Shown: piece after piece, positions 11,093 through 20,601 of the stretch
How the letters are laid out: each line of letters opens with the position of its first letter
Position numbering within the stretch: position 1 is the first letter of the stretch
Assembly (NCBI GenBank): GCA_020634575.1
Contig: JACKBM010000007.1
Location: 1-64,000 of the forward strand
DNA from: Ardenticatenales bacterium
GTDB lineage: Bacteria > Chloroflexota > Anaerolineae > Promineifilales > Promineifilaceae
Direction: 5' to 3'
DNA: 64,000 bases
Notes under the pieces: model-generated
Database searches by the model: none
What the model was told of the DNA's origin: nothing
What the model saw: only the letters and a program-made list of their open reading frames with translations
Program-made: the position numbers and the translations under genes

Positions 11093-11186
11093 TACACTCT
11101 TCAATCATTCAGTTGCACAGCCAGTTCCGCTGCCGGCTTAGCTGTCCCTGGTAGTTGTTAAGTGCGATTTTTGCGCACGAAGGGTA

Positions 11187-11214
11187 AGTGTAACACAGAA
11201 AGAATGGTTGTCAA
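11187..11214 (-). promoter_or_regulatory. Putative sigma70-type promoter for the str operon
   Basis: On the minus strand a perfect -35 TTGACA (11209-11214), a 16-base spacer and the -10 TACACT (11187-11192). Transcription would begin near 11180 and leave a leader of about 280 bases before rpsL. It sits 49-76 bases past the rpoB stop, so the ribosomal run can be expressed apart from rpoB. Confidence 0.55.
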
Positions 11215-11262
11215 GAAAAGCTGATTTGCTTGCTACCCTATTCTCTCTGCTTCATTTACACC

Positions 11263-14200
11263 TTACCGATGGCTCTTGGCCAGGTCCATCAGACCCGTAC
11301 CAACCCATTGGCGATCTTTCTTGTCGTCTTCCTTACCAAAGCGGATGACATCACCCTTCTCGGTAATTGCTTCCACGGCCAGGCCGAGGCTCTGCAGCTC
11401 TTTGACAAGCACGCGGAACGAGGCCGGAATGCCAGGCTCTTCGATCGGCTCGTTCTTGACGATCGACTCGTAGGTCTTAACCCGACCCTGAACGTCGTCA
11501 GACTTGACCGTTAGCATCTCCTGCAGCGTGTGCGCCGCGCCGTATGCCTCGAGCGCCCAAACCTCCATCTCACCGAAACGCTGGCCACCGAACTGGGCCT
11601 TACCACCTAACGGCTGCTGCGTCACCAGCGAGTACGGACCGGTCGAACGGGCGTGAACCTTGTCTTCAACCAGATGGGCCAGCTTCAACATGTGGATGAT
11701 GCCAACCGTCACGGATTGATCAAACGCTTCGCCAGTCTTGCCGTCAAACAGCTTTTCCTTACCCCAAATGGGCAACGGTTCACCGGTGTCGAAGGTGACC
11801 TTGCCAGCCACTTCGATCATCTCCTCGACGGCAGCGCCTTTGGCATCCACCGCAGACAGGCTCGCCGGCGCAAATTCGCCAAACTTCTCCTGCAGCCAGT
11901 GATACCATTCGCGCACACAGACCTCGATGGTGTAATCCAGCGACTGCTGCCACTGGCTCTTGTGCGTCTCCGGATCATTGCTCAGGAAGACCAGCTCCGG
12001 ATCGTATTCCCGCATCCGCAGCCATTCCGCGGCCACACCCTGACGGGTGTAGACCTCGTCCAGCTCCAGGCGCTCCAGATCATAGCCATTGTCAGACAGC
12101 CAGGCGTTGACGAAACGACGACGGGCATCTTCCTTGTCGGCCAGATCCTCTTCGTCAGTCCCAATCTCGACCAGCCAGTCCCAGGCCCAATCAGCGGCGA
12201 TGCTCCAGGCCCGATCAACCAGCCAGGCGCGCGCCAGTTCCGCTTCAATTTCATACTCATTGGCGCCATCGAACACCGGCGTAATGGCCCGGAAGCCCAA
12301 CCGGCTGGCGGCCCAACCCAGATGCGTCTCCAGGACCTGGCCCAGGTTCATACGACCGGGCACACCCATCGGGTTCAGGATGATGTCAACCGGCCGGCCA
12401 TCGGAGAGATACGGCATATCCTCGATCGGCACAACCTGGGAGATAACACCCTTGTTGCCGTGGCGGCCGGCCATCTTGTCGCCCTCGCTGATCTTGCGAC
12501 GCTGGGCGATAGAAACGCGGACCATGGTCTCAACACCGGCCGGTAAATCCCGATCATGCTGCCGTGTAAAGACCTGAACGTCAACCACCTTACCACGGGC
12601 GCCATGCGGCAACCGCAGACTGGAGTCCTTCACTTCACGGGCCTTGTCACCAAAGATGGCCCGCAGCAGCTTCTCTTCCGGGGTCAGCTCTTTTTCACCC
12701 TTGGGGGTAATCTTACCCACCAGGATGTTCTGCTCCTGTACGTCCGCCCCAACCCGGATGATACCGCGCTCATCCAGATCCTTGAGCGCATCTTCGCTCA
12801 CATTCGGGATGTCGTAGGTGATCTCTTCCGGCCCCAGACGGGTATCGCGCGCCTCGACCTCATGCTTCTCGATGTGGACCGAGGTGAACTTGTCGTTACG
12901 GACCAGCTCCTCGCTGACCAGAATGGCGTCCTCGTAGTTGCCACCTTCCCAGCTCAGGAAAGCGACCACCACATCCTGGCCCAGCGCCAGCTCACCACCA
13001 CGAGTAGAGGAGCTGTCAGCCAGGACCTGGCCAACGCGCACCTTCTGACCGCGCACCACAATTGGCTGCTGGTCAACACAGGTGCTCTGGTTGGAGCGCT
13101 GATACTTGCGCAGGGCGTAGTGCAGCGGGCCATTCTCGCCGATAACGACGATGGAATCGCCAGTCACGCTGACCACTTCACCATCCTCACGGGCAATCAC
13201 AACCTGACCGGAGTTCAACGCCGCCTCTTCTTCCATACCCGTGCTGACAATCGGCACATCCGGCCGCAGCAACGGCACTGCCTGACGCTGCATGTTGGAA
13301 CCCATCAGGGCCCGGTTCGCGTCATCATGCTCCAGGAACGGAATCAAGGAGGCGGAGACACCCACGATCTGCCGGGGCGCTACGTCCATAAAGTCAATGC
13401 GCTTGGCATTGGAGAAAATAAACTTCTGATTACGGCGGGCCGAGATACGGGTCTCCGTAAACTGGCGCCGGCCGTCCAGACGGGCATTCGCCTGGGCGAT
13501 GGTGAAATGGTCTTCTTCATCAGCCGACATGTAGACGATTTCGTCCGTCACAAACGGCTTGACATCCACTTCTTCCACACCCGCAGTTTTGATCGCCTTG
13601 ATGTGCTTCTGCGCCACAGCCTGACCCGCTTCGACAATCGTCTCACCGGTCTCCGGGTCGACGATATCTTCAGCGACGTCATGGCCGATCAGTGCTTCAT
13701 CATCTATAGAAAGGCGATGGATAACGCGGCGGTATGGCGTCTCGATGAAACCATAACGGTTCACCCGACCGTAAGCGGCCAACCGGCCGATCAAACCGAT
13801 GTTCGGCCCTTCCGGCGTCTCAATGGGGCAGATACGGCCGTAATGGCTGTGATGGACGTCACGAACCTCAAAGCCCGCCCGCTCCCGGCGCAGACCGCCA
13901 GGACCTAACGCGGAAAGCGTCCGCTTGTGGGTGAGCTCGGCCAGCGGGTTGGCCTGTTCCATGAACTGGCTCAACTGGGAGCTGCCGAAAAACTCACGAA
14001 TGGCGGCCACAACCGGCCGGATATTCACCAGGGAGATCGGCGTAATCGATTCCGCATCACGGATCGACATACGCTCACGAACGACCCGCTCCATGCGGCG
14101 CAAACCAACACGCAGTTTGGCCTGCAGCAACTCACCAACCGTCTTGACGCGGCGGTTGCCCAGGTGGTCGATATCATCCGGCCCTTCCTGGCCATTGTTA

Positions 14201-15201
14201 ATCTTGATCATCCGCTCCACCAACCGCACGATGTCATGCTGGGTGATGGTCCGATGCTCCAGCGGCACGATATTCTGCAGGTTGAGCCGCTTGTTCATCT
14301 TGTAACGACCAACCCGGGCCAGGTCATAGCGCCGGCTGTCGTACAGCTGCTCATACAGATATTCGCGGGCGTTGTCGATCGTGGGCGGATCGCCGGGGCG
14401 CATCCGCTTGTAGAACTCGAGGATCGCCTGCTCGGCCAGCGATTTGTCCGGATCCCACGGCGGTTCCTGCTCAATGCTGCCGGCGATGTAGAGATGCTCA
14501 CCATTGGTGTCCACATGCTCAAACAGGGCCAGGATCTCCTTGTCGGAGCCATCCTTCAGCAGCTGGTTGCCCAGACCATCTTCGATGGCGGCGAGGGCAC
14601 GCAGGAACAGGGTGACCGGCACGGTCCGCTTGCGATTAAATTTGACCGTCAGGTAATCGGTCTTGCGGGTCTCAAACTCCATCCAGGCACCGCGATCCGG
14701 GATCAACTTGGCCATAGCCAGCGGACGACCGGTGGTGCGTTCTTCTTCCGTCTCAAAATAGACGCCGGGGGAGCGAATCAGCTGGCTGACCACGACACGT
14801 TCCGTGCCATTGATCACAAAGGTACCGGCCGGCGTCATTAAGGGGAAATCTCCCATGAAGATTTCCTGCTCAATGGGCTGGTCGGTGTCGGTGCTGTACA
14901 GCAGCGCCTTGACATACAAGGGAGCCGAGTAGCTCATGTCTCGGTCAATACATTCGTCGACCGAATATTTGGGTTCCCCGAACCAGTAGTTCAGATCAAA
15001 CCCATCTACCTCCGGCGCGCTGCAAGGGAAAAACAGCTTCAGGTCGCCGCTGTAGCTTTCAATAGGCGAGATCTCCTCGAACAGTTCGGAGAGGCTCTCA
15101 TTAATAAAGTGTTCAAACGATTCCAACTGCACGTCGATCAACTTGGGCAAGGCCATCGGCTGCGTCGTGCTCGCGTAACTCTTCGTCCACCTTTCTGTCA
15201 T
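11263..15201 (-). CDS. rpoB: DNA-directed RNA polymerase beta subunit
   Basis: A 1312-residue beta subunit. The rifampicin region ([33 protein letters not shown]) and [17 protein letters not shown] are intact, as are [15 protein letters not shown] and the C-terminal [25 protein letters not shown]. Between TPVFDGA (about residue 975) and [12 protein letters not shown] (about 1145) there are roughly 150 residues where E. coli has about 25. This insert is rich in Trp and acidic residues and looks helical. rpoC does not follow; rpsL does. No rplJ or rplL precedes it. Confidence 0.99.
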   Translation of the reverse strand: MTERWTKSYASTTQPMALPKLIDVQLESFEHFINESLSELFEEISPIESYSGDLKLFFPCSAPEVDGFDLNYWFGEPKYSVDECIDRDMSYSAPLYVKALLYSTDTDQPIEQEIFMGDFPLMTPAGTFVINGTERVVVSQLIRSPGVYFETEEERTTGRPLAMAKLIPDRGAWMEFETRKTDYLTVKFNRKRTVPVTLFLRALAAIEDGLGNQLLKDGSDKEILALFEHVDTNGEHLYIAGSIEQEPPWDPDKSLAEQAILEFYKRMRPGDPPTIDNAREYLYEQLYDSRRYDLARVGRYKMNKRLNLQNIVPLEHRTITQHDIVRLVERMIKINNGQEGPDDIDHLGNRRVKTVGELLQAKLRVGLRRMERVVRERMSIRDAESITPISLVNIRPVVAAIREFFGSSQLSQFMEQANPLAELTHKRTLSALGPGGLRRERAGFEVRDVHHSHYGRICPIETPEGPNIGLIGRLAAYGRVNRYGFIETPYRRVIHRLSIDDEALIGHDVAEDIVDPETGETIVEAGQAVAQKHIKAIKTAGVEEVDVKPFVTDEIVYMSADEEDHFTIAQANARLDGRRQFTETRISARRNQKFIFSNAKRIDFMDVAPRQIVGVSASLIPFLEHDDANRALMGSNMQRQAVPLLRPDVPIVSTGMEEEAALNSGQVVIAREDGEVVSVTGDSIVVIGENGPLHYALRKYQRSNQSTCVDQQPIVVRGQKVRVGQVLADSSSTRGGELALGQDVVVAFLSWEGGNYEDAILVSEELVRNDKFTSVHIEKHEVEARDTRLGPEEITYDIPNVSEDALKDLDERGIIRVGADVQEQNILVGKITPKGEKELTPEEKLLRAIFGDKAREVKDSSLRLPHGARGKVVDVQVFTRQHDRDLPAGVETMVRVSIAQRRKISEGDKMAGRHGNKGVISQVVPIEDMPYLSDGRPVDIILNPMGVPGRMNLGQVLETHLGWAASRLGFRAITPVFDGANEYEIEAELARAWLVDRAWSIAADWAWDWLVEIGTDEEDLADKEDARRRFVNAWLSDNGYDLERLELDEVYTRQGVAAEWLRMREYDPELVFLSNDPETHKSQWQQSLDYTIEVCVREWYHWLQEKFGEFAPASLSAVDAKGAAVEEMIEVAGKVTFDTGEPLPIWGKEKLFDGKTGEAFDQSVTVGIIHMLKLAHLVEDKVHARSTGPYSLVTQQPLGGKAQFGGQRFGEMEVWALEAYGAAHTLQEMLTVKSDDVQGRVKTYESIVKNEPIEEPGIPASFRVLVKELQSLGLAVEAITEKGDVIRFGKEDDKKDRQWVGTGLMDLAKSHR

Positions 15202-15318
15202 GGAAATTCATCTGCTCCCAGATACTAAAGGTTAACCGTTGCAGGGGCACGTCCGGCCCCGTTTTTCAGGAGAATTGCAGGGGGATCTGTAATAGGTCCG
15301 TTTTGCATGCAAACCAGT

Positions 15319-15347
15319 ATTATATGGATTCCGGCAGGCCGTGTCAA
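15319..15347 (-). promoter_or_regulatory. rpoB: Near-perfect sigma70-type promoter upstream of rpoB
   Basis: On the minus strand TTGACA (15342-15347), a 17-base spacer, then TATAAT (15319-15324): consensus in every position. Transcription would begin near 15311, giving about 110 bases of leader that includes a small GC hairpin (GGGGC/GCCCC around 15244-15260). It explains how rpoB is expressed independently of the glycosyltransferase gene upstream. Confidence 0.85.
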
Positions 15348-15462
15348 ACGCAATTTCCTTGGCGCCGCAGAGCCGCATGATATGGCGCCGGCCGTGACCC
15401 CATAGCCCCGTTGCTTTATCAACTCCCTATTTATGGCGTCGAGACCCCAACCGGCCGGTCCC

Positions 15463-16698
15463 TCAGGCCCGGCGGTCGCCCTGGCTGGCGGCCAGCCCCT
15501 TCCCTTTTAGCCGTCGATAGGTTTCTTCAATACGTCGTGCAGCCGCCTGCCAGCTGTACTCATCTATCGCCCGGACCCGAAGTTGCCCGCCCAGCCTCTG
15601 ACGACGCGCCCGATCAGCGCTCAGCGCTCGGATCGCCTCGGCAAAGGCGACCTCATCACCTAATGGCACATATACCCCGCTCTCGGCCAGATATTCGACA
15701 TGCACGGGATTGTCATAGGCGACCACAGGCAGGGCCATCGCCATGTAATTAAGCACTTTGCCACTACCCTCGGTGCTGGAGGTTTTGGCCGACACAGCAA
15801 TATCACCCAGGTGCAAATAGCGTGGCGCCAGCTGGTAGGGCAATTTGCCGGTAAAAACAATTCGGTCGGCCACATCCAGCTGCATCGCCAGCTTTTTGTA
15901 CTGGGCCTCATTAGGAAAACCCATAATCAGGAAGTAGATTTCCTCTCCTGCTTCTTTCAGCGCCGCCGCCATCCGCACCAGATGGTCTGTCCCCTGATAG
16001 GGCGCCAAAAAACCCAGATAAACGACAAGCGGTCGATCAGCGGGGATACCGAGCTGCGCCCGTAACGCCTCGCGCTGCTGGAGGGTAAATTGATCCGGCC
16101 GGAACCGTTCCGTATCAACACAGTCCGGCAGCGGCACAAGTTGCGCTGGCGGTACGGCAAACTCCCGCTCCAGGAGAGCCCGCGCCCGCAACGAGCTGGT
16201 CAAAATCGCCCCGGCATGCTGGCAGATCCAGCGCTCCAACCGCTGCACAAACCGGAAAACCAGGCCATCGCGGGCTAAAAAGCCATGATCCACCATCTCT
16301 CCGGTCAGACTGCCCTGGAAATCAAAGACCAGGGGCACCCGCAACAACTTGGCCAGCACTTTGCCAATCAGAGCACCCTCATGCATATGACCATGAATCA
16401 CATCTGGCTTCTCTCGCCAGGCCACCAGCAGAGCGCGCCAGGCCAGATAGACATCAAATGCCAGTTTGTGCCGGGAAGAACCTACTTCATAGTCAGTATG
16501 GTAAGGCAATGGCGCCGTGCGCCGGATGTCGATCCCGTCCAGGTCTCTTCCTTTATAGTAGGTGACGATGATGACCTGGTGGCCCAGCGCCTGCAGCGCC
16601 AACGTCTCTTCGTAAATACGAATGTGACCGCCATAGTCGCTAAAAAACGAGGTCGGCGCGATCATGAGGATTTTGAGGGGCGTTGAGCTTATATTCAT
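15463..16698 (-). CDS. GT4-family glycosyltransferase
   Basis: About 411 residues with a GT-B layout. The N-terminal Rossmann half begins KILMIAPTSFFSDYGGHIRIYEETLALQALGH. The C-terminal nucleotide-sugar half has RPLVVYLGFLAPYQGTDHLVRMAAAL and SSTEGSGKVLNYMAMALPVVAYD, where the E is the usual GT4 donor-binding position. It probably adds a sugar to a lipid- or polymer-linked acceptor at the cytoplasmic face; donor and acceptor cannot be told. I prefer the ATG at 16698; an ATG at 16731 would overlap the end of the HD gene by 22 bases. Confidence 0.85.
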   Translation of the reverse strand: MNISSTPLKILMIAPTSFFSDYGGHIRIYEETLALQALGHQVIIVTYYKGRDLDGIDIRRTAPLPYHTDYEVGSSRHKLAFDVYLAWRALLVAWREKPDVIHGHMHEGALIGKVLAKLLRVPLVFDFQGSLTGEMVDHGFLARDGLVFRFVQRLERWICQHAGAILTSSLRARALLEREFAVPPAQLVPLPDCVDTERFRPDQFTLQQREALRAQLGIPADRPLVVYLGFLAPYQGTDHLVRMAAALKEAGEEIYFLIMGFPNEAQYKKLAMQLDVADRIVFTGKLPYQLAPRYLHLGDIAVSAKTSSTEGSGKVLNYMAMALPVVAYDNPVHVEYLAESGVYVPLGDEVAFAEAIRALSADRARRQRLGGQLRVRAIDEYSWQAAARRIEETYRRLKGKGLAASQGDRRA

Positions 16699-16709
16699 CG
16701 GCGCAGAAT

Positions 16710-17243
16710 TCAATGTTGATCGTCGGCCCATTGTAGCTGGCGCAGGGTTGCGGCCAGTTCTGCCGGGGTAACCGTCTCCGGCCGATCCTGGTGATGGTTG
16801 ATGAGAGCAATCAGCCGCGCGGAACTACCAGCAGCGGCCGCCATTTCTGCTCCCCAGGCAGGATGTTTCTCCTTAATGACGAAGGGGCGGCGCCAACCGG
16901 CCGGTTCTCCCTCCCCCCAGCGCCCGACCTGCGCCGGCGCCAGCGCCTGGCCCATTACAATCACCACCCGATCCCAGATATGAATGGGCAGCCGTGTCTT
17001 GCCAATATCATGCAGCAGCGCTGCCTGCAGAAGTTCCCGGTCATCATGGCCAGCCCCGCGCAAGGTCGTCATAACTGCATAACTATGGTTCTGGTCGCTC
17101 AAAGAAAAGCGCTGGAAGAGGGCGTATTCGGCCGGCGACAGCAGTTCGCTCACCTCGCCCAAAGCAGCATCAGGCAGCGGACGAGCATTCAGTTCAGCCC
17201 CAAACTGACGGAGGCGATAGACAAGGCGATCCCAGGTTGACAT
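16710..17243 (-). CDS. HD-domain phosphohydrolase-like protein
   Basis: About 177 residues if it begins at the ATG at 17243 (MSTWDRLVYRLRQFG). An HD motif (ALLHDIGKTRLP) lies near residue 77 with a conserved histidine ahead (DQNHSYAVMTTL) and INHHQD later, the arrangement of the metal-binding HD superfamily. Substrates in that family range from nucleotides to phospholipids, so none is assigned. It sits directly upstream of the glycosyltransferase and likely shares its transcript. A longer in-frame start at 17372 would overlap a small ORF in another frame. Confidence 0.75.
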   Translation of the reverse strand: MSTWDRLVYRLRQFGAELNARPLPDAALGEVSELLSPAEYALFQRFSLSDQNHSYAVMTTLRGAGHDDRELLQAALLHDIGKTRLPIHIWDRVVIVMGQALAPAQVGRWGEGEPAGWRRPFVIKEKHPAWGAEMAAAAGSSARLIALINHHQDRPETVTPAELAATLRQLQWADDQH

Positions 17244-17250
17244 GGGCAAG

Positions 17251-17427
17251 CTAGAAGTAAGTGAAGAAGCGTTGCCGATAGCTCCGGGGCAAAAGCAGAT
17301 CTGTCCAGGCAAACGCCATCGAAAAAAGATCACCAGACAAATCGCCCCCAACAGCCGGCAGTCGAAAGACAAGCGCCATCAGTAAATAGAACCCATAACG
17401 GCGCATTGGCTCAACCTGAATAAACAT
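17251..17427 (-). CDS. Putative small protein, 58 residues, unknown
   Basis: An open frame from an ATG at 17427 to a TAG at 17251. It encodes a short protein beginning MFIQVEPMRRYGFYLLMALV, with a hydrophobic N-terminal stretch and an aromatic, basic end (RSYRQRFFTYF). It starts about 33 bases after a plausible promoter and ends 8 bases before the preferred start of the HD gene, so it would be the first gene of that unit. I do not recognise it. It may simply be an upstream leader frame; only position and continuity support it. Confidence 0.35.
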   Translation of the reverse strand: MFIQVEPMRRYGFYLLMALVFRLPAVGGDLSGDLFSMAFAWTDLLLPRSYRQRFFTYF

Positions 17428-17459
17428 AGCGTTTTCCTCTTCCCGCCAATAAGCTAATG

Positions 17460-17488
17460 ATTATAGGGAAAAGTGGTTGACTTTTCCA
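17460..17488 (-). promoter_or_regulatory. Putative promoter for the HD / glycosyltransferase unit
   Basis: Minus strand: TGGAAA (17483-17488, 4 of 6 to TTGACA), a 17-base spacer, TATAAT (17460-17465, perfect). It is divergent from the flavoprotein gene at 17610. Confidence 0.45.
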
Positions 17489-17609
17489 TCGGGCTGGTCG
17501 ATTGCATCCCGCCTGGATAGACTAGGCGATTGGTTCAACGGCCACCACCCTCTTTGCCAGTCTCAATATCTGGCTCAATGATGCCCAAACACTTTGAGGA
17601 GTAAATCTG

Positions 17610-19466
17610 ATGGCGACTATCCTGCAGGAACATGAGCTGAATTGCGATGTGCTGGTCGCCGGTGGGGGGCCAGCCGGCGTGCCCTGCGCCCTGGCGGCAG
17701 CGCGACTGGGTGCGCGAGTCATTTTGTGCCAGGACCGGCCGGTGCTCGGTGGCAACGCCTCCAGCGAGGTCCGCATGCACATCGTCGGTGCCGATGCCAG
17801 CGGCGCCCGCGGCGAGCTCTTGCAAACTGAAGCTCGTGAGGGCGGCATCATCGAGGAAATTCGCCTGGAAAACAGCGTTCGCAACCCGCAGCGCTCCGCC
17901 GCCATGTTTGACCTGATCCTTTACGAAAAATGCCGCGCTGAACCTAATCTGACCTTGTTGCTCAACACGGCAGTGGATGGCGCTGTTATGGCCGGCGGGG
18001 TGATCCAGGCGGCCACTGCGCTGCGCCAGTCAACGGAGGACCGCTTTGTGATTCACGCAGCGGTCTTTGTCGATTGTACTGGCGATGGTCGGCTCGGTGT
18101 GGAAGCCGGCGCTGCCTTTCGTACCGGCCGGGAGGCCCAGGCCGAATTTGGCGAACCCCAGGCCCAACCCGTGGCTGATGACAAACGGCTTGGTTCCACG
18201 TTACTGTTTCAAGCCCGCAAACATGATCGCCCGATGCCTTTTGTGCCGCCGCCCTGGGCCCGCCACTTTACAGAAGCGGACCTGCGTCTGCGCCCACACG
18301 CCACTCCAGGCCTGGATCTTGGGCTGGAGTATGGATTCTGGTGGGCAGAATGGGGCGGTGAGTTGGATACGATCAAGGACAATGAGCTCATTCGAGATGA
18401 GTTACTTGCTATTCTCCTGGGCGCCTGGGACCATATCAAAAACGGCGGCGACCATGGTGCCGACAATTGGGCCCTGGATTGGTTCGGTTTTTTGCCCGGC
18501 AAGCGGGAAAGCCGCCGCTTTATTGGCCAACATATCCTGACCGAAAACGACATTCTGGCGGCCCGTCATTTCCCGGATGCCATCGCCTACGGTGGCTGGT
18601 CATTGGATACCCATCCACCGGCCGGTGTAGACGCCATCGACGAGCCGCCCTGCCACCAGCCGCTACCGCCTCACCTCTACGATATTCCCCTGAGCAGTTG
18701 CATCTCGCGTGACATTCCCAATCTGATGTTTGCCGGGCGGAACATCTCGGCCACCCATATTGGCTTCTCATCCACAAGAGTGATGGCGACCTGCGCGGTC
18801 ATTGGCCAGGGCGTAGGGACGGCAGCCGCTTATGCCTGCGCCAACCAGCAAGCGCCCGCCGAATTGCCCACGGACCAGGTAGCCATGCAAGCGATCCAGC
18901 AACTACTCCTGCGCCACGATGCCTTCCTGATCAGCCAGAAGAATGAGGACCCGGCTGATCTGGCCAGGCTAGCCCAGGTAACCGTTTCCAGCGAAACAAT
19001 TGAGGGACCTGGTCAGGCTGTATTGTCAGGCCAGACGCGCTCGGTCCATGGTCCGCTGGGAGCGCGGTCAGATCTGGCCACACCTGGCACGCACCGCTGG
19101 CTGAGCAATCCGGCGGAGGGGCTGCCAGTCTACCTGGAGTTGAACTGGCCCGCGCCCGTCACCATTCAGACAGTCCAGCTCACCTTCGACACCGGTCTGC
19201 ATCGCATTCTGACGCTCACCCATGCTGATGGTTATGCGGCCCGCATGGCCTGGGGCGTGCCGCAGCCGGAAACGGTGCGAGACTATCAGTTAGCGGGTTT
19301 GACAGCCGGCGGCTGGCAAGAACTGGTCGCGAACAGCGGCAACTATCAGCGCCACGTGATCCACCAACTTCCCAACCCGATGAGTCTGACTGCTTTGCGC
19401 CTGGTCATCACGGCCACGAATGGCGCCAGCAACGCCCGGGTTTGCGAGATCAGGGCTTACAGTTAG
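17610..19466 (+). CDS. FAD-dependent oxidoreductase with C-terminal beta-sandwich-like domain
   Basis: 618 residues, TTGAGGAG before the ATG. The N-terminal dinucleotide site is CDVLVAGGGPAGVPCALAAARLG, followed by GGNASSEVRMHIVGA typical of the FAD_oxidored family; a second FAD segment is IPNLMFAGRNISATHIGFSSTRVMATCAVIGQGVGTAAA. Homologues are often mislabelled xanthan lyase; the true substrate is unknown. From about residue 470 a separate region (LPVYLELNWPAPVTIQTVQLTFD, then ALRLVITATNGASNARVCEIRAYS) resembles a discoidin-type carbohydrate-binding fold. No signal peptide is seen, so it is probably cytoplasmic. Confidence 0.85.
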   Translation: MATILQEHELNCDVLVAGGGPAGVPCALAAARLGARVILCQDRPVLGGNASSEVRMHIVGADASGARGELLQTEAREGGIIEEIRLENSVRNPQRSAAMFDLILYEKCRAEPNLTLLLNTAVDGAVMAGGVIQAATALRQSTEDRFVIHAAVFVDCTGDGRLGVEAGAAFRTGREAQAEFGEPQAQPVADDKRLGSTLLFQARKHDRPMPFVPPPWARHFTEADLRLRPHATPGLDLGLEYGFWWAEWGGELDTIKDNELIRDELLAILLGAWDHIKNGGDHGADNWALDWFGFLPGKRESRRFIGQHILTENDILAARHFPDAIAYGGWSLDTHPPAGVDAIDEPPCHQPLPPHLYDIPLSSCISRDIPNLMFAGRNISATHIGFSSTRVMATCAVIGQGVGTAAAYACANQQAPAELPTDQVAMQAIQQLLLRHDAFLISQKNEDPADLARLAQVTVSSETIEGPGQAVLSGQTRSVHGPLGARSDLATPGTHRWLSNPAEGLPVYLELNWPAPVTIQTVQLTFDTGLHRILTLTHADGYAARMAWGVPQPETVRDYQLAGLTAGGWQELVANSGNYQRHVIHQLPNPMSLTALRLVITATNGASNARVCEIRAYS

Positions 19467-19519
19467 CGAGATTGATCAGCCTGGTCGCAAATCAATGCGC
19501 CAGACGCGGCCCACACTTT

Positions 19520-19882
19520 CTAGCCTGCCAATTGGCCGCCAAACGCGGCACGCCCACCGGCCGGTGGCAAATAAAAGACGTGGACATTGGCCTGCGACCG
19601 CCCCAACTGGCGCGCCACAATGGCCGCCACCTGTTCAGCTTGCTGGGCCAGATCCGCCGGCAACGTCCCCTGCATCACCTCAACAAAGGTTGGCTGCACA
19701 TTGGGCGGCACCATAGTCTCGTTTTCGGCGTATTGGGTTCGCGGCAGATGGGTGAGGCGTAACCAGGTGCCGCCCGGTTCTGAGCCAAATAGACGACCCA
19801 GCTCATCAGCCAGCCCCTGCGTTGTGTTTTCGTCCCATTCGCCGTCAGCATTGCCGACACATTGGATGGTAACAATTGGCAT
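19520..19882 (-). CDS. Tautomerase-superfamily protein
   Basis: A 120-codon frame starting MPIVTIQCVG, so that after Met removal Pro-1 is the N-terminus, the catalytic base of the 4-oxalocrotonate tautomerase/MIF superfamily. The repeated beta-alpha layout (TTQGLADELGRLFG, then LAQQAEQVAAIVARQLG) suggests two fused units. The start overlaps the ribosome-binding region at the end of the preceding gene, GGAGG being 6-8 bases upstream. It is the last gene of the three-gene minus unit 22947-19520. The substrate is unknown. Confidence 0.7.
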   Translation of the reverse strand: MPIVTIQCVGNADGEWDENTTQGLADELGRLFGSEPGGTWLRLTHLPRTQYAENETMVPPNVQPTFVEVMQGTLPADLAQQAEQVAAIVARQLGRSQANVHVFYLPPAGGRAAFGGQLAG

Positions 19883-20551
19883 TTAGATTTCCCTCCGTAA
19901 CAATGTTGCCAGGTCCGGCACGTAGAGGCCAGACCGGCCGGTTTGCTGATACCATTGCAGCTCCCCGTTCACCAGGTCTGCCAGACTATGAGCGTGCCCG
20001 GCCAGTTCCACAGTCGCCAGATGCGCCTGCAAAGATTGTAAAACCGCCAGATAAATTGTCTCAGCACCGGCAGCCAACATACGCTCCAACAACTGTGCTG
20101 TCGACAACCCAAGTTGCGCCTCAACCCTGGCCCACAACGCTTCTATTTCATCAACCAACTGGTTGGTTTGCGCCAGCGGATCCCGCTGAAGCTCCAAAAT
20201 TGGCGCCTCTGATTCAATCCGGATAACGGCGCCAGGCGCCGTCATTTCGCGTCGCCACCGGGCGCCAAAGGTAAAGAAAGTACCCTCCATCTCTAGCTCG
20301 CTGTGAATGTACAGACGGCCAGGGCAGATGATAGGCAACCAATCCAAATCTGGTGCTGCGTGCAGATGCGCCCATGGTGTACGCTCGTCGCCTTCATCAA
20401 GGCGTAAGCGGATTGAGTCTGGCTGGTGCCGTTCAGCGTCCGCCCTTAAAAGCACGGCTACGCCTGTAAAGCCAAGACTGTCGTCATGTAGCGCCGGCGC
20501 TGTATCAAAGCCCAACGCCGCCAAACGCTCCATTTCTCCTTCAGATTCCAT
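19883..20551 (-). CDS. Hypothetical protein, 222 residues
   Basis: I prefer the ATG at 20551, with CGAGGAAA upstream, over a TTG eleven codons earlier. The product is soluble. It has an N-terminal beta-rich part (LGFTGVAVLLRAD, WLPIICPGRLYIHSE, GTFFTFGARWRR) and a helical C-terminal part (TNQLVDEIEALWARVEAQLGLSTAQLLERMLAAGAETIYLAVLQSLQAHL). I recognise no family. It lies 50 bases after the kinase-lyase gene and its stop abuts the tautomerase start, so the three are co-expressed and may share a pathway. Confidence 0.65.
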   Translation of the reverse strand: MESEGEMERLAALGFDTAPALHDDSLGFTGVAVLLRADAERHQPDSIRLRLDEGDERTPWAHLHAAPDLDWLPIICPGRLYIHSELEMEGTFFTFGARWRREMTAPGAVIRIESEAPILELQRDPLAQTNQLVDEIEALWARVEAQLGLSTAQLLERMLAAGAETIYLAVLQSLQAHLATVELAGHAHSLADLVNGELQWYQQTGRSGLYVPDLATLLRREI

Positions 20552-20601
20552 CGTAATTTTCCTCGGGATGTGTACGCCATACAACCCCGGTCAGAATAGT
20601 A

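Noticed and set aside
10898..11262. Possible tRNA gene in the rpsL-rpoB gap
   Set aside because: I checked for a cloverleaf and a T-loop (GTTCRA); only simple hairpins are present.
12556..13908. 450-codon plus-strand frame opposite rpoB
   Set aside because: It is antisense to conserved rpoB sequence; no domain is recognisable.
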